NCBI RefSeq assembly: GCF_003234115.2
Contig: NZ_CP126251.1
Coordinates: forward strand, 2,790,001-2,854,000
Direction: 5' to 3'
DNA from: Curtobacterium sp. MCPF17_002
GTDB lineage: Bacteria > Actinomycetota > Actinomycetes > Actinomycetales > Microbacteriaceae
Length of the DNA: 64,000 nucleotides
The notes beneath the pieces were generated by a model, which saw only the letters and a list, made by a program, of their open reading frames with translations, had not been told where the DNA came from and ran no database searches. Below, in pieces: positions 32,651 to 40,800 of the stretch. The translations under genes and the position numbers were made by a program. Positions within the stretch are counted from its first letter, which is position 1, and each line of letters starts with the position of its first letter.

Positions 32651-33040
32651 TCACGAGGCGGTCGGCAGCACGGCGACGACGTCGATCTCGACGAGGATGT
32701 TCGCCAGGTGCGACTGGACCGTCGTGCGCACCGGGTACGGCTGGGAGAAGTGCTTGGCGTACTCCTCGTTGAACGCCGCGAAGTCACGGTCGGAGTGCTC
32801 GAGGTGCACGGTCGACTTCACGACGTCGTCGAGGCCGAGGCCGTGCTCGGCCAGCACCGCGGCGACGTTCGCCAGGACCTGGGCGGTCTGCCCGGCGACG
32901 TCGTCGGCGATCTCGCCGGTGGCCGGGTCCTGCGGGCCGAAGCCGGCGGTGTAGAGGAACCCGTTCGCGACGATGCCCTGGCTGTAGGGGCCGGCGGGCT
33001 TCGGGGCGTTGTCGGTCACGATCGCGGTCTTGTTCGGCAC
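32651..33040 (-). CDS. RidA family protein
   Basis: 129 residues. PAGPYSQGIVANGFLYTAGFGPQDP, VVKSTVHLEHSDRDFAAFNEEY and YPVRTTVQS with the conserved Arg match RidA enamine/imine deaminases, which clear reactive products of PLP-dependent dehydratases. The last motif lacks the usual VxxLPxxxxVEIE spelling but keeps VEID. GTG 33040 has AGGAG 6 nt upstream. It converges on the deacylase gene, so it may serve the deaminase of that cluster. Two CCTCCAGGC half repeats lie in its 220-bp upstream gap (33074, 33151). Confidence 0.88.
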   Translation of the reverse strand: MPNKTAIVTDNAPKPAGPYSQGIVANGFLYTAGFGPQDPATGEIADDVAGQTAQVLANVAAVLAEHGLGLDDVVKSTVHLEHSDRDFAAFNEEYAKHFSQPYPVRTTVQSHLANILVEIDVVAVLPTAS

Positions 33041-33261
33041 AGGGGCTCCTCGGTGCTGGTGTCGGCGGGCGGGACCTCCAGGCTAGGCGCGCACCGCGCC
33101 GTGGACCCGAGCACCCACCCGGCCCGTTCCGTCCTGCACAACGCGCACCGCGCCTCCAGGCCGGGTGCCGACCACGCCGACACCGTGAGGAACCCACAAG
33201 GCAGGGCCGTCTACGCTCGGAGCGTGCCCCCTGCCTTGCCCGAACATCGCGGAGTGCCGCG

Positions 33262-34506
33262 GTGACCCGACTGGACGGGACCCTCACGGAGCCGATCGCC
33301 AGCGGACGTCGCCGGGTCCTCGACCTCGCGACGAGTCTTCCGGCGTGGGCGGCCGTCCTCCTGGTGTGGACCGGCGGGCGCATCGTGTCGACGTTCTGGC
33401 TGGCGCTGGCGTTCCCGCTCATCGGGCGCGCGCTGCCCGAGAACGCGATCTGGGGCAACGGCCACGGCTTCCTCAACTTCCTGACGGCGTGGGACGGCCA
33501 GTACTACGAGCAGATCTCGGTCCACGGCTACCCGACGACCCTGCCGCTCGACGCCGCGGGGCACGTCGCGCAGAACGCGTGGGCCTTCCTGCCCGCGTTC
33601 CCGTTCACGATCCGGATGCTCACCGCGTCGACGGGCGTGCCGTTCGACGTCGGGGCCCCGGCGATCGCCCTGCTCGCCGGGCTCGTCGCGACCTACCTGC
33701 TGCACCGGCTCGTCCGTGACCGGGCCGGCTCCTCCGCCGCGATGTGGGCGGTCTTCTTCTTCACGTGCGGGCCGCTGTCCTTCCTGCTGCAGGTCGGGTA
33801 CGCGGAGAGCATGTTCCTCGCGCTGACCTTCGGCGCGTTGCTCGCACTCGAGCGGCGGCGGTACGGGTTGCTGACCCTGCTCGGCGTGGTCGCCGCCTTC
33901 ACCCGGCCGGGAGCCCTCGCGATCCCACTCGTCCTCGGTGTCATCGCGCTCGTGCGGTACGTCCGGGCGCGACGGACCGAGGGGGTCCGCTCGCTCGACG
34001 CGTTCCCGGTCGCGGAGCGCGTGCGGGTCGTCGCCGCGGGCGTCGTGATGGTGCTGGCGGGGTTCGCCTGGCCGCTCATCGCCTCGCACGCGACCGGTTC
34101 GCCGAACGCCTACCTCGAGACCGAGATGTCGTGGTGGGTGAACTTCATCGGGCGGGTGGACTTCATGCCCCTGACTCCGTGGTTCCTCATCGCCGCGCGG
34201 TGGCTCGGCGTCGGCGGGGTCCTCATCGTGGTGTTCCTGCTCGTGTCGTACCCGGTGTGGCTGCTCCGCCGGTCGACGCGGAAGCTGGGCTTCACCACCG
34301 TCGTCTTCTCGGCGTCGTACGCGCTCTACATCTTCGCGGTGTCGCTGCCGATGGCCTCGACGCCACGGTTGCTCATGCCCCTCGCGCCGCTCTTCGGGTC
34401 GCCCGAACTCGTGGCGAAGCCCTGGATGCGGTGGACTCTCGTGGTCTGCGCCGTGCTCGGGCAGCCGGTGCTCGTCGCGGTGCTGTGGCTGCTCGGCCCG
34501 CCGTGA
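33262..34506 (+). CDS. Integral membrane mannosyltransferase-like protein (PIG-V type)
   Basis: 414 residues with about ten hydrophobic helices. The first loop has FLTAWDGQYYEQISVHGYP, the WDxxxY pattern of PIG-V-like and other GT-C glycosyltransferases that use lipid-linked sugar outside the membrane; FLQVGYAESMFLALTFGALL and AAFTRPGALAIPLVLG are typical of the family. It probably adds mannose to an envelope lipid or glycan. GTG 33262 overlaps the stop of a 13-codon ORF that starts at 33223; whether that leader is translated is unknown. Confidence 0.78.
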   Translation: MTRLDGTLTEPIASGRRRVLDLATSLPAWAAVLLVWTGGRIVSTFWLALAFPLIGRALPENAIWGNGHGFLNFLTAWDGQYYEQISVHGYPTTLPLDAAGHVAQNAWAFLPAFPFTIRMLTASTGVPFDVGAPAIALLAGLVATYLLHRLVRDRAGSSAAMWAVFFFTCGPLSFLLQVGYAESMFLALTFGALLALERRRYGLLTLLGVVAAFTRPGALAIPLVLGVIALVRYVRARRTEGVRSLDAFPVAERVRVVAAGVVMVLAGFAWPLIASHATGSPNAYLETEMSWWVNFIGRVDFMPLTPWFLIAARWLGVGGVLIVVFLLVSYPVWLLRRSTRKLGFTTVVFSASYALYIFAVSLPMASTPRLLMPLAPLFGSPELVAKPWMRWTLVVCAVLGQPVLVAVLWLLGPP

Positions 34507-34525
34507 CGAGCCGAGCAGCGACGCG

Positions 34526-35017
34526 CTAGAGCTCGACGGTCCCGTGCGTGCCGGTGTCCGGCTGGGTCTGCTTGCCGAGCGCGGCCTTGAGCGTCTGCAC
34601 GAGGCTGCCGACCGGTCCGGTGTCCTGCGTCCAGTACTCGACCGAGTCACCCTCGACCGTGAGGAGTCGGATGGTCGGGTCGTTCCGGCCGTCCGGGAAC
34701 CAGGCCTCGGCGAACGGGGACCACAGCTCGTCGATCACCGAGTCGTCCTGGGTGACCGTGGCGGTGCCGGCGATGGACAGGTACCCGCCCTGCGACTCGA
34801 TCGAGACGTTCACGTGCGGGTTCCGGGCGATGTCCTCGACCTTCTCGCTGCCGTCCTGCACGAGGAAGCGGAGGGTGCCGTGGAAGGCCTTGTCCTGCAC
34901 GGCCAGGGGGCGGGCGTGGAGTTGCCCGTCCTCGCTCACGGTCGTCAGCAGGGCCGTGTGGGCTCCGTGGACGATGTCCGAGATCGCTGCGCGCTGGTCT
35001 GCCTCTGTGTCGGTCAT
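34526..35017 (-). CDS. Pyridoxamine 5'-phosphate oxidase-like protein (general stress protein 26 type)
   Basis: 163 residues with the split-barrel flavin fold: VHGAHTALLTTVSEDGQLHARPLAV, GTLRFLVQDGSEKVEDIARNPHVNVS and GYLSIAGTATVTQD, closest to COG3871 proteins. They bind FMN or F420, and a substrate is not visible. AGGAG lies 6 nt before ATG 35017. It converges on the mannosyltransferase gene with 19 bp between stops. Confidence 0.85.
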   Translation of the reverse strand: MTDTEADQRAAISDIVHGAHTALLTTVSEDGQLHARPLAVQDKAFHGTLRFLVQDGSEKVEDIARNPHVNVSIESQGGYLSIAGTATVTQDDSVIDELWSPFAEAWFPDGRNDPTIRLLTVEGDSVEYWTQDTGPVGSLVQTLKAALGKQTQPDTGTHGTVEL

Positions 35018-35136
35018 GGTGCTCCTCTCGCGTCGTGCGCCCCGTTGTGCTCGACGTGCGGCCGGGTCTCCCCGGGGCGCGGTCCGTTCCGGCCAGTCTG
35101 CCCCTCGACGCTGGGCGCGTCCGGGAGCGGGCGCGG

Positions 35137-35760
35137 TCAGGCGGGTTCGCGGATCGTGGTCTCGACGTCGACCACCTGCGGCACGCGCGGCATCGACGCG
35201 AAGCCGAACGCCACGGGCGGGTCGAGCGGCGCCAGGGAACCCAGCGGCTCCCCCGCCCAGGTCCCGCGCACGCCGGTGACGTCGTGCGCCCCGGTCACGC
35301 CGTAGTACTCGCGGCGACCGTTGCCCGCCGAGCCGGCCGTTCCCGAACCGGGAGCGACGAGGCGCGCCACGGGGTCGATGAGCGCGAGCCAGCGGGGGTC
35401 ACGGGCGATCGGCTTCGGCACGATGCGGAGCAGCCGGCCGAGTGGTGAGATCGTGCCGACGTCGATCGACGCGTGGAGGGCGCCGGCGGCGAGCTCGAGG
35501 CCGTTCGCGGTCCGTCGAGCGGTGACGTCCACCAGGGAGACGGTGTCGAACCGGTAGGTGCCGGACACGTAGGCGGCGACGATCTCGTCCGGGGCGAGCA
35601 GCACGCTCGAGCCGTCGGGGAGCTCGATGAACACGTCCGTGAAGGCCCCGAACGGTGACCGGTCCCACATCCCGACGACGAACCGGACGCCCGACGTCGT
35701 GCCGACGCCCATGATCCGGCCGCGGAAGCGACGTTCGACGGTGCTGGGACTGGACGACAT
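35137..35760 (-). CDS. Conserved hypothetical protein
   Basis: 207 residues from ATG 35760 (MSSSPSTVERRFRGRIMGVG). It reads as mainly beta structure: FVVGMWDRSPFGAFTDVFIE, DEIVAAYVSGTYRFDTVSLVDV, then AHDVTGVRGTWAGEPLGSLAPLDPPVAF. No signal peptide or membrane helix is seen. I do not recognise a characterised family. The sequence is well coded and probably shared among Microbacteriaceae, which is inference. Confidence 0.65.
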   Translation of the reverse strand: MSSSPSTVERRFRGRIMGVGTTSGVRFVVGMWDRSPFGAFTDVFIELPDGSSVLLAPDEIVAAYVSGTYRFDTVSLVDVTARRTANGLELAAGALHASIDVGTISPLGRLLRIVPKPIARDPRWLALIDPVARLVAPGSGTAGSAGNGRREYYGVTGAHDVTGVRGTWAGEPLGSLAPLDPPVAFGFASMPRVPQVVDVETTIREPA

Positions 35761-35805
35761 GCCCTGGACCGTACCCGGCACCCCCGTGAGCAGCGTCGAG
35801 GGGGC

Positions 35806-35855
35806 GAGCCGCGCCTCCCGGCAGGCCCTCGTTGCGACCTGCCGGGCCAGAGGCG
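35806..35855. repeat. Variant CTGGAGGC-type palindrome
   Basis: CCTCCCGGCAGG and CCTGCCGGGCCAGAGG form an imperfect stem just beyond the leftward flavin oxidoreductase stop. The outer half GCCGCGCCTCCCGGC differs by one base from the family consensus. Probably a terminator. Confidence 0.45.
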
Positions 35856-35862
35856 GAGCGGC

Positions 35863-36972
35863 CTACGGAACCGGGACGGGCTCGGCCAGCAGCTCCCGAA
35901 CCCGCGGGGCGACCTGCGTGCCGTACAGCTCGATGGACCGCATCATGTCCTCGTGCGGCAGGCGACCCGTCGCGTACCGCATGTCGAACCGCGAGGTGCC
36001 GAGGATCCGCATGTTGCGCGCGATCTTCCGCGCGACCGTCTCCGGGGAGCCGACGTAGAGCGACCCGCCGGCCGACAGCCCCGCGCGGTAGCCGGCGACG
36101 TCGAGGGGCGGCCAGCCGCGCTCGCGGCCGAGCTGGTCGGTGACGGCCTTGTGGTAAGGCCAGTAGCGCTCGGCGGCCTCTTCGTCGGTCGCGGCGACGA
36201 AGCCGGGCGAGTGCATCGCGATGGGCTGCTGCGGCAGGTCGAGCTGCGTGAGCGCCTGCCGGTACAGCCGTGAGAACGGGGCGAACTGGGCGGGCTGGCC
36301 GCCGATGATCGCGAGGAAGAGCGGCAGACCGTACGACGCCGCCCGGATGACCGACTGGGGCGAACCGCCGACGCCGATCCACGTCGGGATGGCGCCGTGC
36401 TCGAGCTTGGGGAAGACGTCCTGGTCGGTGAGCGGTGCCCGCTTCGTGCCGGACCAGGTCACGGCGTCGCCGCCGCGGAGCGATGCCCAAAGCTGGAGCT
36501 TCTCCTCGAACAGGACCTCGTAGTCGGACAGGTCGAAGCCGAACAGCGGGAACGACTCGGTGAAGGACCCGCGGCCGAGGATGACCTCGGCGCGGCCGTT
36601 CGACAGCGCGTCGACGGTGGCGAAGCGCTCGTAGACGCGGACCGGGTCGTCCGAGGACAACACGGTGACGGCGGAGCCGATCCGGATCCTGGAGGTCCGG
36701 GCGGCGATCGCGGCGAGGACGACCTCGGGGGCGCTCACGACGAAGTCCGCGCGGTGGTGCTCTCCGACGCCGATGAAGTCGATCCCGACCTGGTCGGCGA
36801 GCACGGCCTGGTCGACGACGTCGCGGATGCTCTGCGCGTCGGACTTCAGGCTGCCGTCGGCGAGTTCGGTGACGTCGCCGAAGGTGTCGAGGCCGAGCTG
36901 CACCGGGCCGATCCGCTCGGGTGCGGGCGGCGGCACGTCCGAGGGACGGTCGGTGCCGAATGCGTTGCTCAT
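35863..36972 (-). CDS. LLM class flavin-dependent oxidoreductase
   Basis: 369 residues of the bacterial luciferase-like barrel: VQLGLDTFGDVTELADG, DFIGVGEHHRADFVVSAPEVVLAAIAART (landmark GEHH), RIGSAVTVLSSDDPVRVYERFATVD, GRAEVILGRGSFTESFPLFG and WIGVGGSPQSVIRAA. Members use FMNH2 or F420 to oxidise varied substrates. The ribosome site GGAGG, 7 nt before ATG 36972, is contained in a CTGGAGGC sequence. The gene is divergent from an SDR gene with an operator-like palindrome between them. Confidence 0.9.
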   Translation of the reverse strand: MSNAFGTDRPSDVPPPAPERIGPVQLGLDTFGDVTELADGSLKSDAQSIRDVVDQAVLADQVGIDFIGVGEHHRADFVVSAPEVVLAAIAARTSRIRIGSAVTVLSSDDPVRVYERFATVDALSNGRAEVILGRGSFTESFPLFGFDLSDYEVLFEEKLQLWASLRGGDAVTWSGTKRAPLTDQDVFPKLEHGAIPTWIGVGGSPQSVIRAASYGLPLFLAIIGGQPAQFAPFSRLYRQALTQLDLPQQPIAMHSPGFVAATDEEAAERYWPYHKAVTDQLGRERGWPPLDVAGYRAGLSAGGSLYVGSPETVARKIARNMRILGTSRFDMRYATGRLPHEDMMRSIELYGTQVAPRVRELLAEPVPVP

Positions 36973-37009
36973 GCGAGCCTCCAGATCGATGCGTTTGCAT
37001 TGAATGTAC

Positions 37010-37034
37010 CACTCGACGCCGTCGACGTCGAGTG
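37010..37034. promoter_or_regulatory. Inverted repeat between divergent oxidoreductases
   Basis: CACTCGACG and CGTCGAGTG are perfect 9-bp arms with a 7-nt spacer, 38 bp before the LLM start and 22 bp before the SDR start. Position suggests an operator controlling both, but no regulator adjoins. Confidence 0.4.
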
Positions 37035-37055
37035 CCCACGTGTACGGTCGCCCGC

Positions 37056-37964
37056 ATGCCGCAAATCCCCGACCAGACCGGACGCCGCGTCGTCGTCACC
37101 GGAGCCAACAGCGGGACCGGGAAGGAGACCGCGACCCGCCTCGCCGCAGCCGGCGCCTCCGTGGTGATCGCCGTCCGCACGACGTCGAAGGGCGAGGAAG
37201 CCGCAGCCGGCATCCGCGCCGCCCACCCCGGAGCCGACGTCGAGGTGCGCGAGCTCGACCTCGCCGACCTGTCGAGCGTCCGCCGGTTCGCCGCCGGCAT
37301 CCTGGCCGACGACCGTTCCCTGGACGTGCTCGTCAACAACGCCGGGGTGATGGCGCCGCCGAAGCGCTTCGAGACCGTCGACGGCTTCGAGCTGCAGTTC
37401 GGCACGAACTTCCTCGGCCCGTTCGCCCTCACCAACCTGCTGCTGCCGGCGCTCCTGCGGTCCCCCGACTCCCGGGTGGCGACGATGTCGAGCATCGCCG
37501 CGGTCCCCGGCCGGATCCGGTTCGACGACCTGCAGTGGGAGCGCGGCTACAACGGCTGGCGCGCGTACTCGCAGTCGAAGCTCGCCGACCTGCTCCTCGC
37601 ACTGCACCTGCACCGCCTGTCGGTCGAGTTCGACTGGCCGGTGATGAGCACGGCCGCGCACCCCGGGTACACGCGGACGAACCTGCAGTCCGCCGGACGG
37701 TCCCTCGGCCGTTCGAAGCCCGCGAAGCCGAGCAACCGCGCGCTGCCGTTCACACAGGCCGTCGAGCAGGGCTCCGAACCGCTGCTGTACGCCGCGGTCG
37801 GACCGGCTGCGGTCGGCGGCGCCTACTACGGACCGGCCGGGGCGTTCGGGCTCACCGGACCGACGACGGCCGCGTCGATCCCGCGGTCGGCCCGGAGCGC
37901 CGACCTCGCGCGCTCGCTGTGGGCCGTGGCGGAGGACCTGACGGGCACCCGCCCGCCGGTCTGA
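37056..37964 (+). CDS. Short-chain dehydrogenase/reductase
   Basis: 302 residues. VVVTGANSGTGKETATRLAA is the NAD(P) glycine motif, VLVNNAGVMAPP the conserved NNAG, MSSIAAVPG holds the catalytic Ser and YSQSKLADLLLALHL the Tyr-xxx-Lys pair. The layout matches retinol-dehydrogenase/WWOX-like SDRs, often annotated as SDR family NAD(P)-dependent oxidoreductase. The last 20 bp of the gene are repeated exactly downstream (37995-38020). ATG 37056 is the only start giving the standard N-terminus. Confidence 0.92.
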   Translation: MPQIPDQTGRRVVVTGANSGTGKETATRLAAAGASVVIAVRTTSKGEEAAAGIRAAHPGADVEVRELDLADLSSVRRFAAGILADDRSLDVLVNNAGVMAPPKRFETVDGFELQFGTNFLGPFALTNLLLPALLRSPDSRVATMSSIAAVPGRIRFDDLQWERGYNGWRAYSQSKLADLLLALHLHRLSVEFDWPVMSTAAHPGYTRTNLQSAGRSLGRSKPAKPSNRALPFTQAVEQGSEPLLYAAVGPAAVGGAYYGPAGAFGLTGPTTAASIPRSARSADLARSLWAVAEDLTGTRPPV

Positions 37965-38020
37965 CGCAGCGCGAGTGCGGGCGAGCGCGCACGCACGGGC
38001 ACCCGCCCGCCGGTCTGACG
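37941..38020. repeat. 26-bp direct repeat across the SDR stop codon
   Basis: ACGGGCACCCGCCCGCCGGT plus CTGACG occurs at 37941-37966 and again at 37995-38020. The first copy includes the SDR stop codon, so the gene end was duplicated into the spacer. Confidence 0.85.
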
Positions 38021-38032
38021 GAGAGCAAGACC

Positions 38033-38821
38033 TCAGGAGTGGTGCAGCTCGACCGACCCGTCGAGCCGCCCCGGCTCCGTGAGCCGCGCGTGCTGCAGCA
38101 CCGTGCGCGACGGCCCGACGGCCGCGGCGACGATCGACAGCGTCGCGACGTGCCCCTCGTGCTCCTGCGCGTCACGGAGGATCGCGTCCGGGTCGTCCGC
38201 CGGCAGCGCGGCCGACTCGGCGAGGAGCCCGAACCACCCGCTCCACCCGTCACCCGCGTCGTCGCCCGCGTCCACCGCGCGGAGTTCGTCGAAGGGGCCG
38301 AGCACGGGCGGCCCGACCGGTGCGTCGACCGCGCGGAAGGCCTCGAGCCACCGCCCGATGCGCGGTGCCGCCGGGTCGTCCGGTTCGCCGTGCGTGACCA
38401 TGTGCACGCCGGGGCCGAGCGCCGTCGTGCGGACCTCGGAGCCGTCCCACGTGACGACCTCGGCACCGTCGGCCGTGGCCCGGACGAGGTTGAACGCGCG
38501 CGTGGCCGGCACCGTGCCGTCGTGCCCGGGCAGGACCCCGTCGACGGCGTCGAGCGGGACGACACCGCGCGTGGTCCAGGTGCCGTCCTCACTCGCGACC
38601 GGCTCGGCGCGGTTGAGGACGACCGCGAGCCCGGCCCCGTCCGAGGCGGCGAGCCAGGCGCCACCGGCCGAACGGTCGCGGACACCACGGACCGACGGGT
38701 CGCGCTCGGGCCACCAGGCGGCCGGCGGGTCCCAGGGACGTTCCGGGGACTCGTCGCGCAGGGCGAGCATCGTGACGGGCCACTCGGAGCCGGGCTCGAC
38801 GCGGACGACGACGGTGCACAT
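38033..38821 (-). CDS. NRDE family protein (TANGO2-like, DUF833)
   Basis: 262 residues beginning MCTVVVRV, with Cys2 as the likely N-terminal nucleophile after Met removal, then TMLALRDESPERPWDPPAAWW, the NRDE-like motif, and GGAWLAASDGAGLAVVLNR. The family resembles Ntn hydrolases; the animal member TANGO2 affects haem and lipid handling, while bacterial roles are unknown. ATG 38821 is 32 bp from the divergent coaBC start. Confidence 0.85.
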   Translation of the reverse strand: MCTVVVRVEPGSEWPVTMLALRDESPERPWDPPAAWWPERDPSVRGVRDRSAGGAWLAASDGAGLAVVLNRAEPVASEDGTWTTRGVVPLDAVDGVLPGHDGTVPATRAFNLVRATADGAEVVTWDGSEVRTTALGPGVHMVTHGEPDDPAAPRIGRWLEAFRAVDAPVGPPVLGPFDELRAVDAGDDAGDGWSGWFGLLAESAALPADDPDAILRDAQEHEGHVATLSIVAAAVGPSRTVLQHARLTEPGRLDGSVELHHS

Positions 38822-38853
38822 GGGATCGATCCTCGCACGCGGGCCCGGGTAGC

Positions 38854-40257
38854 GTGACCGACGTGAACGCAGCAGCAGAGCGCCGTCTGACCGTCGTCGT
38901 CGGGATCACCGGGGGCATCGCCGCCTACAAGGCCGTCGGTGTGGTCCGCGACCTCGTCAAGCGCGGCCACGACGTGCACGTCGTGCCGACCGAGGGCGCC
39001 CTCCGGTTCGTCGGACTGCCGACGCTCGAGGCGCTCAGCCGGAACGCGGTCACCACGAGTGTGTTCGAGGACGTCGCCGAGGTCCGGCACGTCTCCCTCG
39101 GCCGCCGGGCCGACCTGGTGGTCGTCGCCCCCGCGACCGCCGACTCCCTCGCCCGGATGGCCGCAGGGCTCGCGGGCGACCTGCTCGGTACCACCCTGCT
39201 CGCGACCGAGGCACCCGTCGTGGTCGCCCCGGCGATGCACCCGCAGATGTGGGAGCACCCCGCCACGCGGGCGAACGTCGCGCTCCTGCGGGAGCGCGGC
39301 GTCCGGTTCGTCGGCCCCGTGGTCGGTGCGCTCACCGGCGACGACGCCGGGATCGGCCGGATGGCGGAGCCGGAGGACATCGTCGAGGCGGCGCTCGCCG
39401 GGCTGCACCACCCGTCGGGCGCGGGCCAGGCGCACGGTTCGGGCGCGGGCCAGGCGCACGGCTCGGACGCGGGCCGGGCGCACGGAACCGGACCCCGCGC
39501 ACACGGCGACGGGCCCACCGGAGCCGAACCGCGCCTCCAGGCCGGCACCACGGACATCGCCGGGACCGGCGCACGCGGCGAGCAGGGCGACCTGGCGGGG
39601 GTCCGCGTCGTCGTCAGTGCCGGCGGGACCCGCGAACCCTTCGACCCCGTCCGCTTCGTCGGCAACCGCTCCAGCGGCCGCCAGGGGGTCGCGATCGCGG
39701 CCGACGCCGCACGGCGCGGGGCGACCGTCACCGTCGTCGCGGCGAACGTCGAGTCGTCGCTCACGTCCGGCCTCGACGCCACCGTGGTGCCGGTCGGCTC
39801 CGCCCTCGAGCTCGCCGACGCCGTGCACGCCGCAGCCGCCGACGCCGACGTCGTCGTGATGACCGCTGCGGTCGCCGACTACCGGCCGGCCGAGGTCCGC
39901 TCCGAGAAGCTCAAGAAGGAGTCGCAGGGCGAGACCATGACGCTCCGGCTCGTGCGGAACCCGGACGTCCTCGCCGACCTCGTCGCGGGTCGCCGCACCG
40001 GGCAGATCATCGTGGGCTTCGCCGCGGAGACCGAACCGGACCGTGCGGCGCGCATCGAGCTCGGGCGCGCGAAGATCGCCCGGAAGCCGGCGGACCTGCT
40101 CGTGGTGAACCACGTCGGCTGGTCCTCCGGGTTCGAGCGCGAGGAGAACGCCATCGAGGTGCTCGTGCCCGGCGGCGAGGTCGTCCGCGAGACCTCGGGC
40201 AGCAAGGCCGAGGTGGCGGCGGCGGTCCTCGACCTCGTCGCGACCGCCCTGACCTGA
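38854..40257 (+). CDS. coaBC: Bifunctional phosphopantothenoylcysteine decarboxylase/phosphopantothenate-cysteine ligase
   Basis: 467 residues. CoaC half (about 10-185): VVGITGGIAAYKAVGVVRDLV, RHVSLGRRADLVVVAPATADSLARM with the catalytic His, and APAMHPQMWEHPA, the actinobacterial form of PAMN. CoaB half (about 250-467): VVVSAGGTREPFDPVRFVGNRSSG, MTAAVADYRP, EKLKK and VGFAAET. It adds cysteine to phosphopantothenate and decarboxylates the product in CoA synthesis. The linker (about 188-245) is unusual, with three 8-residue repeats like SGAGQAHG and a half copy of the dispersed repeat (39527-39545). Confidence 0.95.
   Translation: MTDVNAAAERRLTVVVGITGGIAAYKAVGVVRDLVKRGHDVHVVPTEGALRFVGLPTLEALSRNAVTTSVFEDVAEVRHVSLGRRADLVVVAPATADSLARMAAGLAGDLLGTTLLATEAPVVVAPAMHPQMWEHPATRANVALLRERGVRFVGPVVGALTGDDAGIGRMAEPEDIVEAALAGLHHPSGAGQAHGSGAGQAHGSDAGRAHGTGPRAHGDGPTGAEPRLQAGTTDIAGTGARGEQGDLAGVRVVVSAGGTREPFDPVRFVGNRSSGRQGVAIAADAARRGATVTVVAANVESSLTSGLDATVVPVGSALELADAVHAAAADADVVVMTAAVADYRPAEVRSEKLKKESQGETMTLRLVRNPDVLADLVAGRRTGQIIVGFAAETEPDRAARIELGRAKIARKPADLLVVNHVGWSSGFEREENAIEVLVPGGEVVRETSGSKAEVAAAVLDLVATALT
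39415..39486. repeat. 24-bp tandem repeat in the coaBC linker
   Basis: Three copies of a 24-bp unit (TCGGGCGCGGGCCAGGCGCA plus CGGT, with few changes) encode SGAGQAHG, SGAGQAHG and SDAGRAHG. Being a multiple of three, they lengthen the linker without breaking frame. Confidence 0.85.
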
Positions 40258-40261
40258 GCAG

Positions 40262-40350
40262 CCCGGCCAGACCCAGACCCAGGCCCAGGCCCAGACCTGA
40301 GCGGTCAGGCCAGACCCAGGCCCGGCCAGGCCCACGCCCAGGTCGGCACG
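40262..40350. repeat. CCCAGG-type tandem repeat
   Basis: Short units of CCCAGG, CCCAGA and GGCCAG follow one another between coaBC and the DoxX-like gene. No gene or clear hairpin lies in this 144-bp gap. Confidence 0.7.
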
Positions 40351-40401
40351 CACCTGAACGCTCTCCGTACGCACCAGCCCCCCACCGGGCACGATGGACC
40401 C

Positions 40402-40800
40402 ATGCGACGACGCGAGCGTGCACGACGCGCCACCCGGACCGCCACCCTCCTCGCCGTGGTGCTCGGCGGAGGCGGTGTGACCCACTTCCTCCGCCCGCGC
40501 GGCTACGACCGGATCGTGCCCGATGGCCTGCCGCCGCGGATCACCACGTTCGCCTCCGGCGCCGCCGAGCTCGGCATCGCGGCCGGCCTGGCCGTCCCGG
40601 CGACCCGTCGGGCAGCCGGATGGGCAGCGGCCGCGCTCTTCCTCGCCGTGTTCCCCGCGAACGTCAAGATGGCGAACGACCTGCTCGACAGCCCCCGGTC
40701 GACGCGCACGATGCGCCTCGTCTCCGTGCTCCGCCTGCCGCTGCAGGCACCCCTCGTCGCCTGGGCCGTGCGCGTCGGTCGGCACGCGCCGAAGCCGTGA
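40402..40800 (+). CDS. DoxX-like small membrane protein
   Basis: 132 residues, about four hydrophobic helices: TATLLAVVLGGGGVTHFLRP, FASGAAELGIAAGLAVPATRRAAGWAAAALFLAVFPANVKMAND (landmarks GAAELGIAAGL and VFPANVKM), and LRLPLQAPLVAWAV. The VFPANVKMA stretch is typical of DoxX-family proteins next to oxidoreductases. Function is unknown. The stop overlaps the start of the next gene as GTGA, so the pair is co-transcribed. Confidence 0.8.
   Translation: MRRRERARRATRTATLLAVVLGGGGVTHFLRPRGYDRIVPDGLPPRITTFASGAAELGIAAGLAVPATRRAAGWAAAALFLAVFPANVKMANDLLDSPRSTRTMRLVSVLRLPLQAPLVAWAVRVGRHAPKP

Noticed and set aside
33223-33265. 13-codon leader ORF before the mannosyltransferase gene
   Set aside because: It overlaps the gene start as GTGA but has no ribosome site and no recognisable attenuator sequence; too little to list as a gene.
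36975-36985. CTGGAGGC as another repeat copy
   Set aside because: It lacks the CGCGG extension and sits at the right distance to be the ribosome site of the LLM gene.
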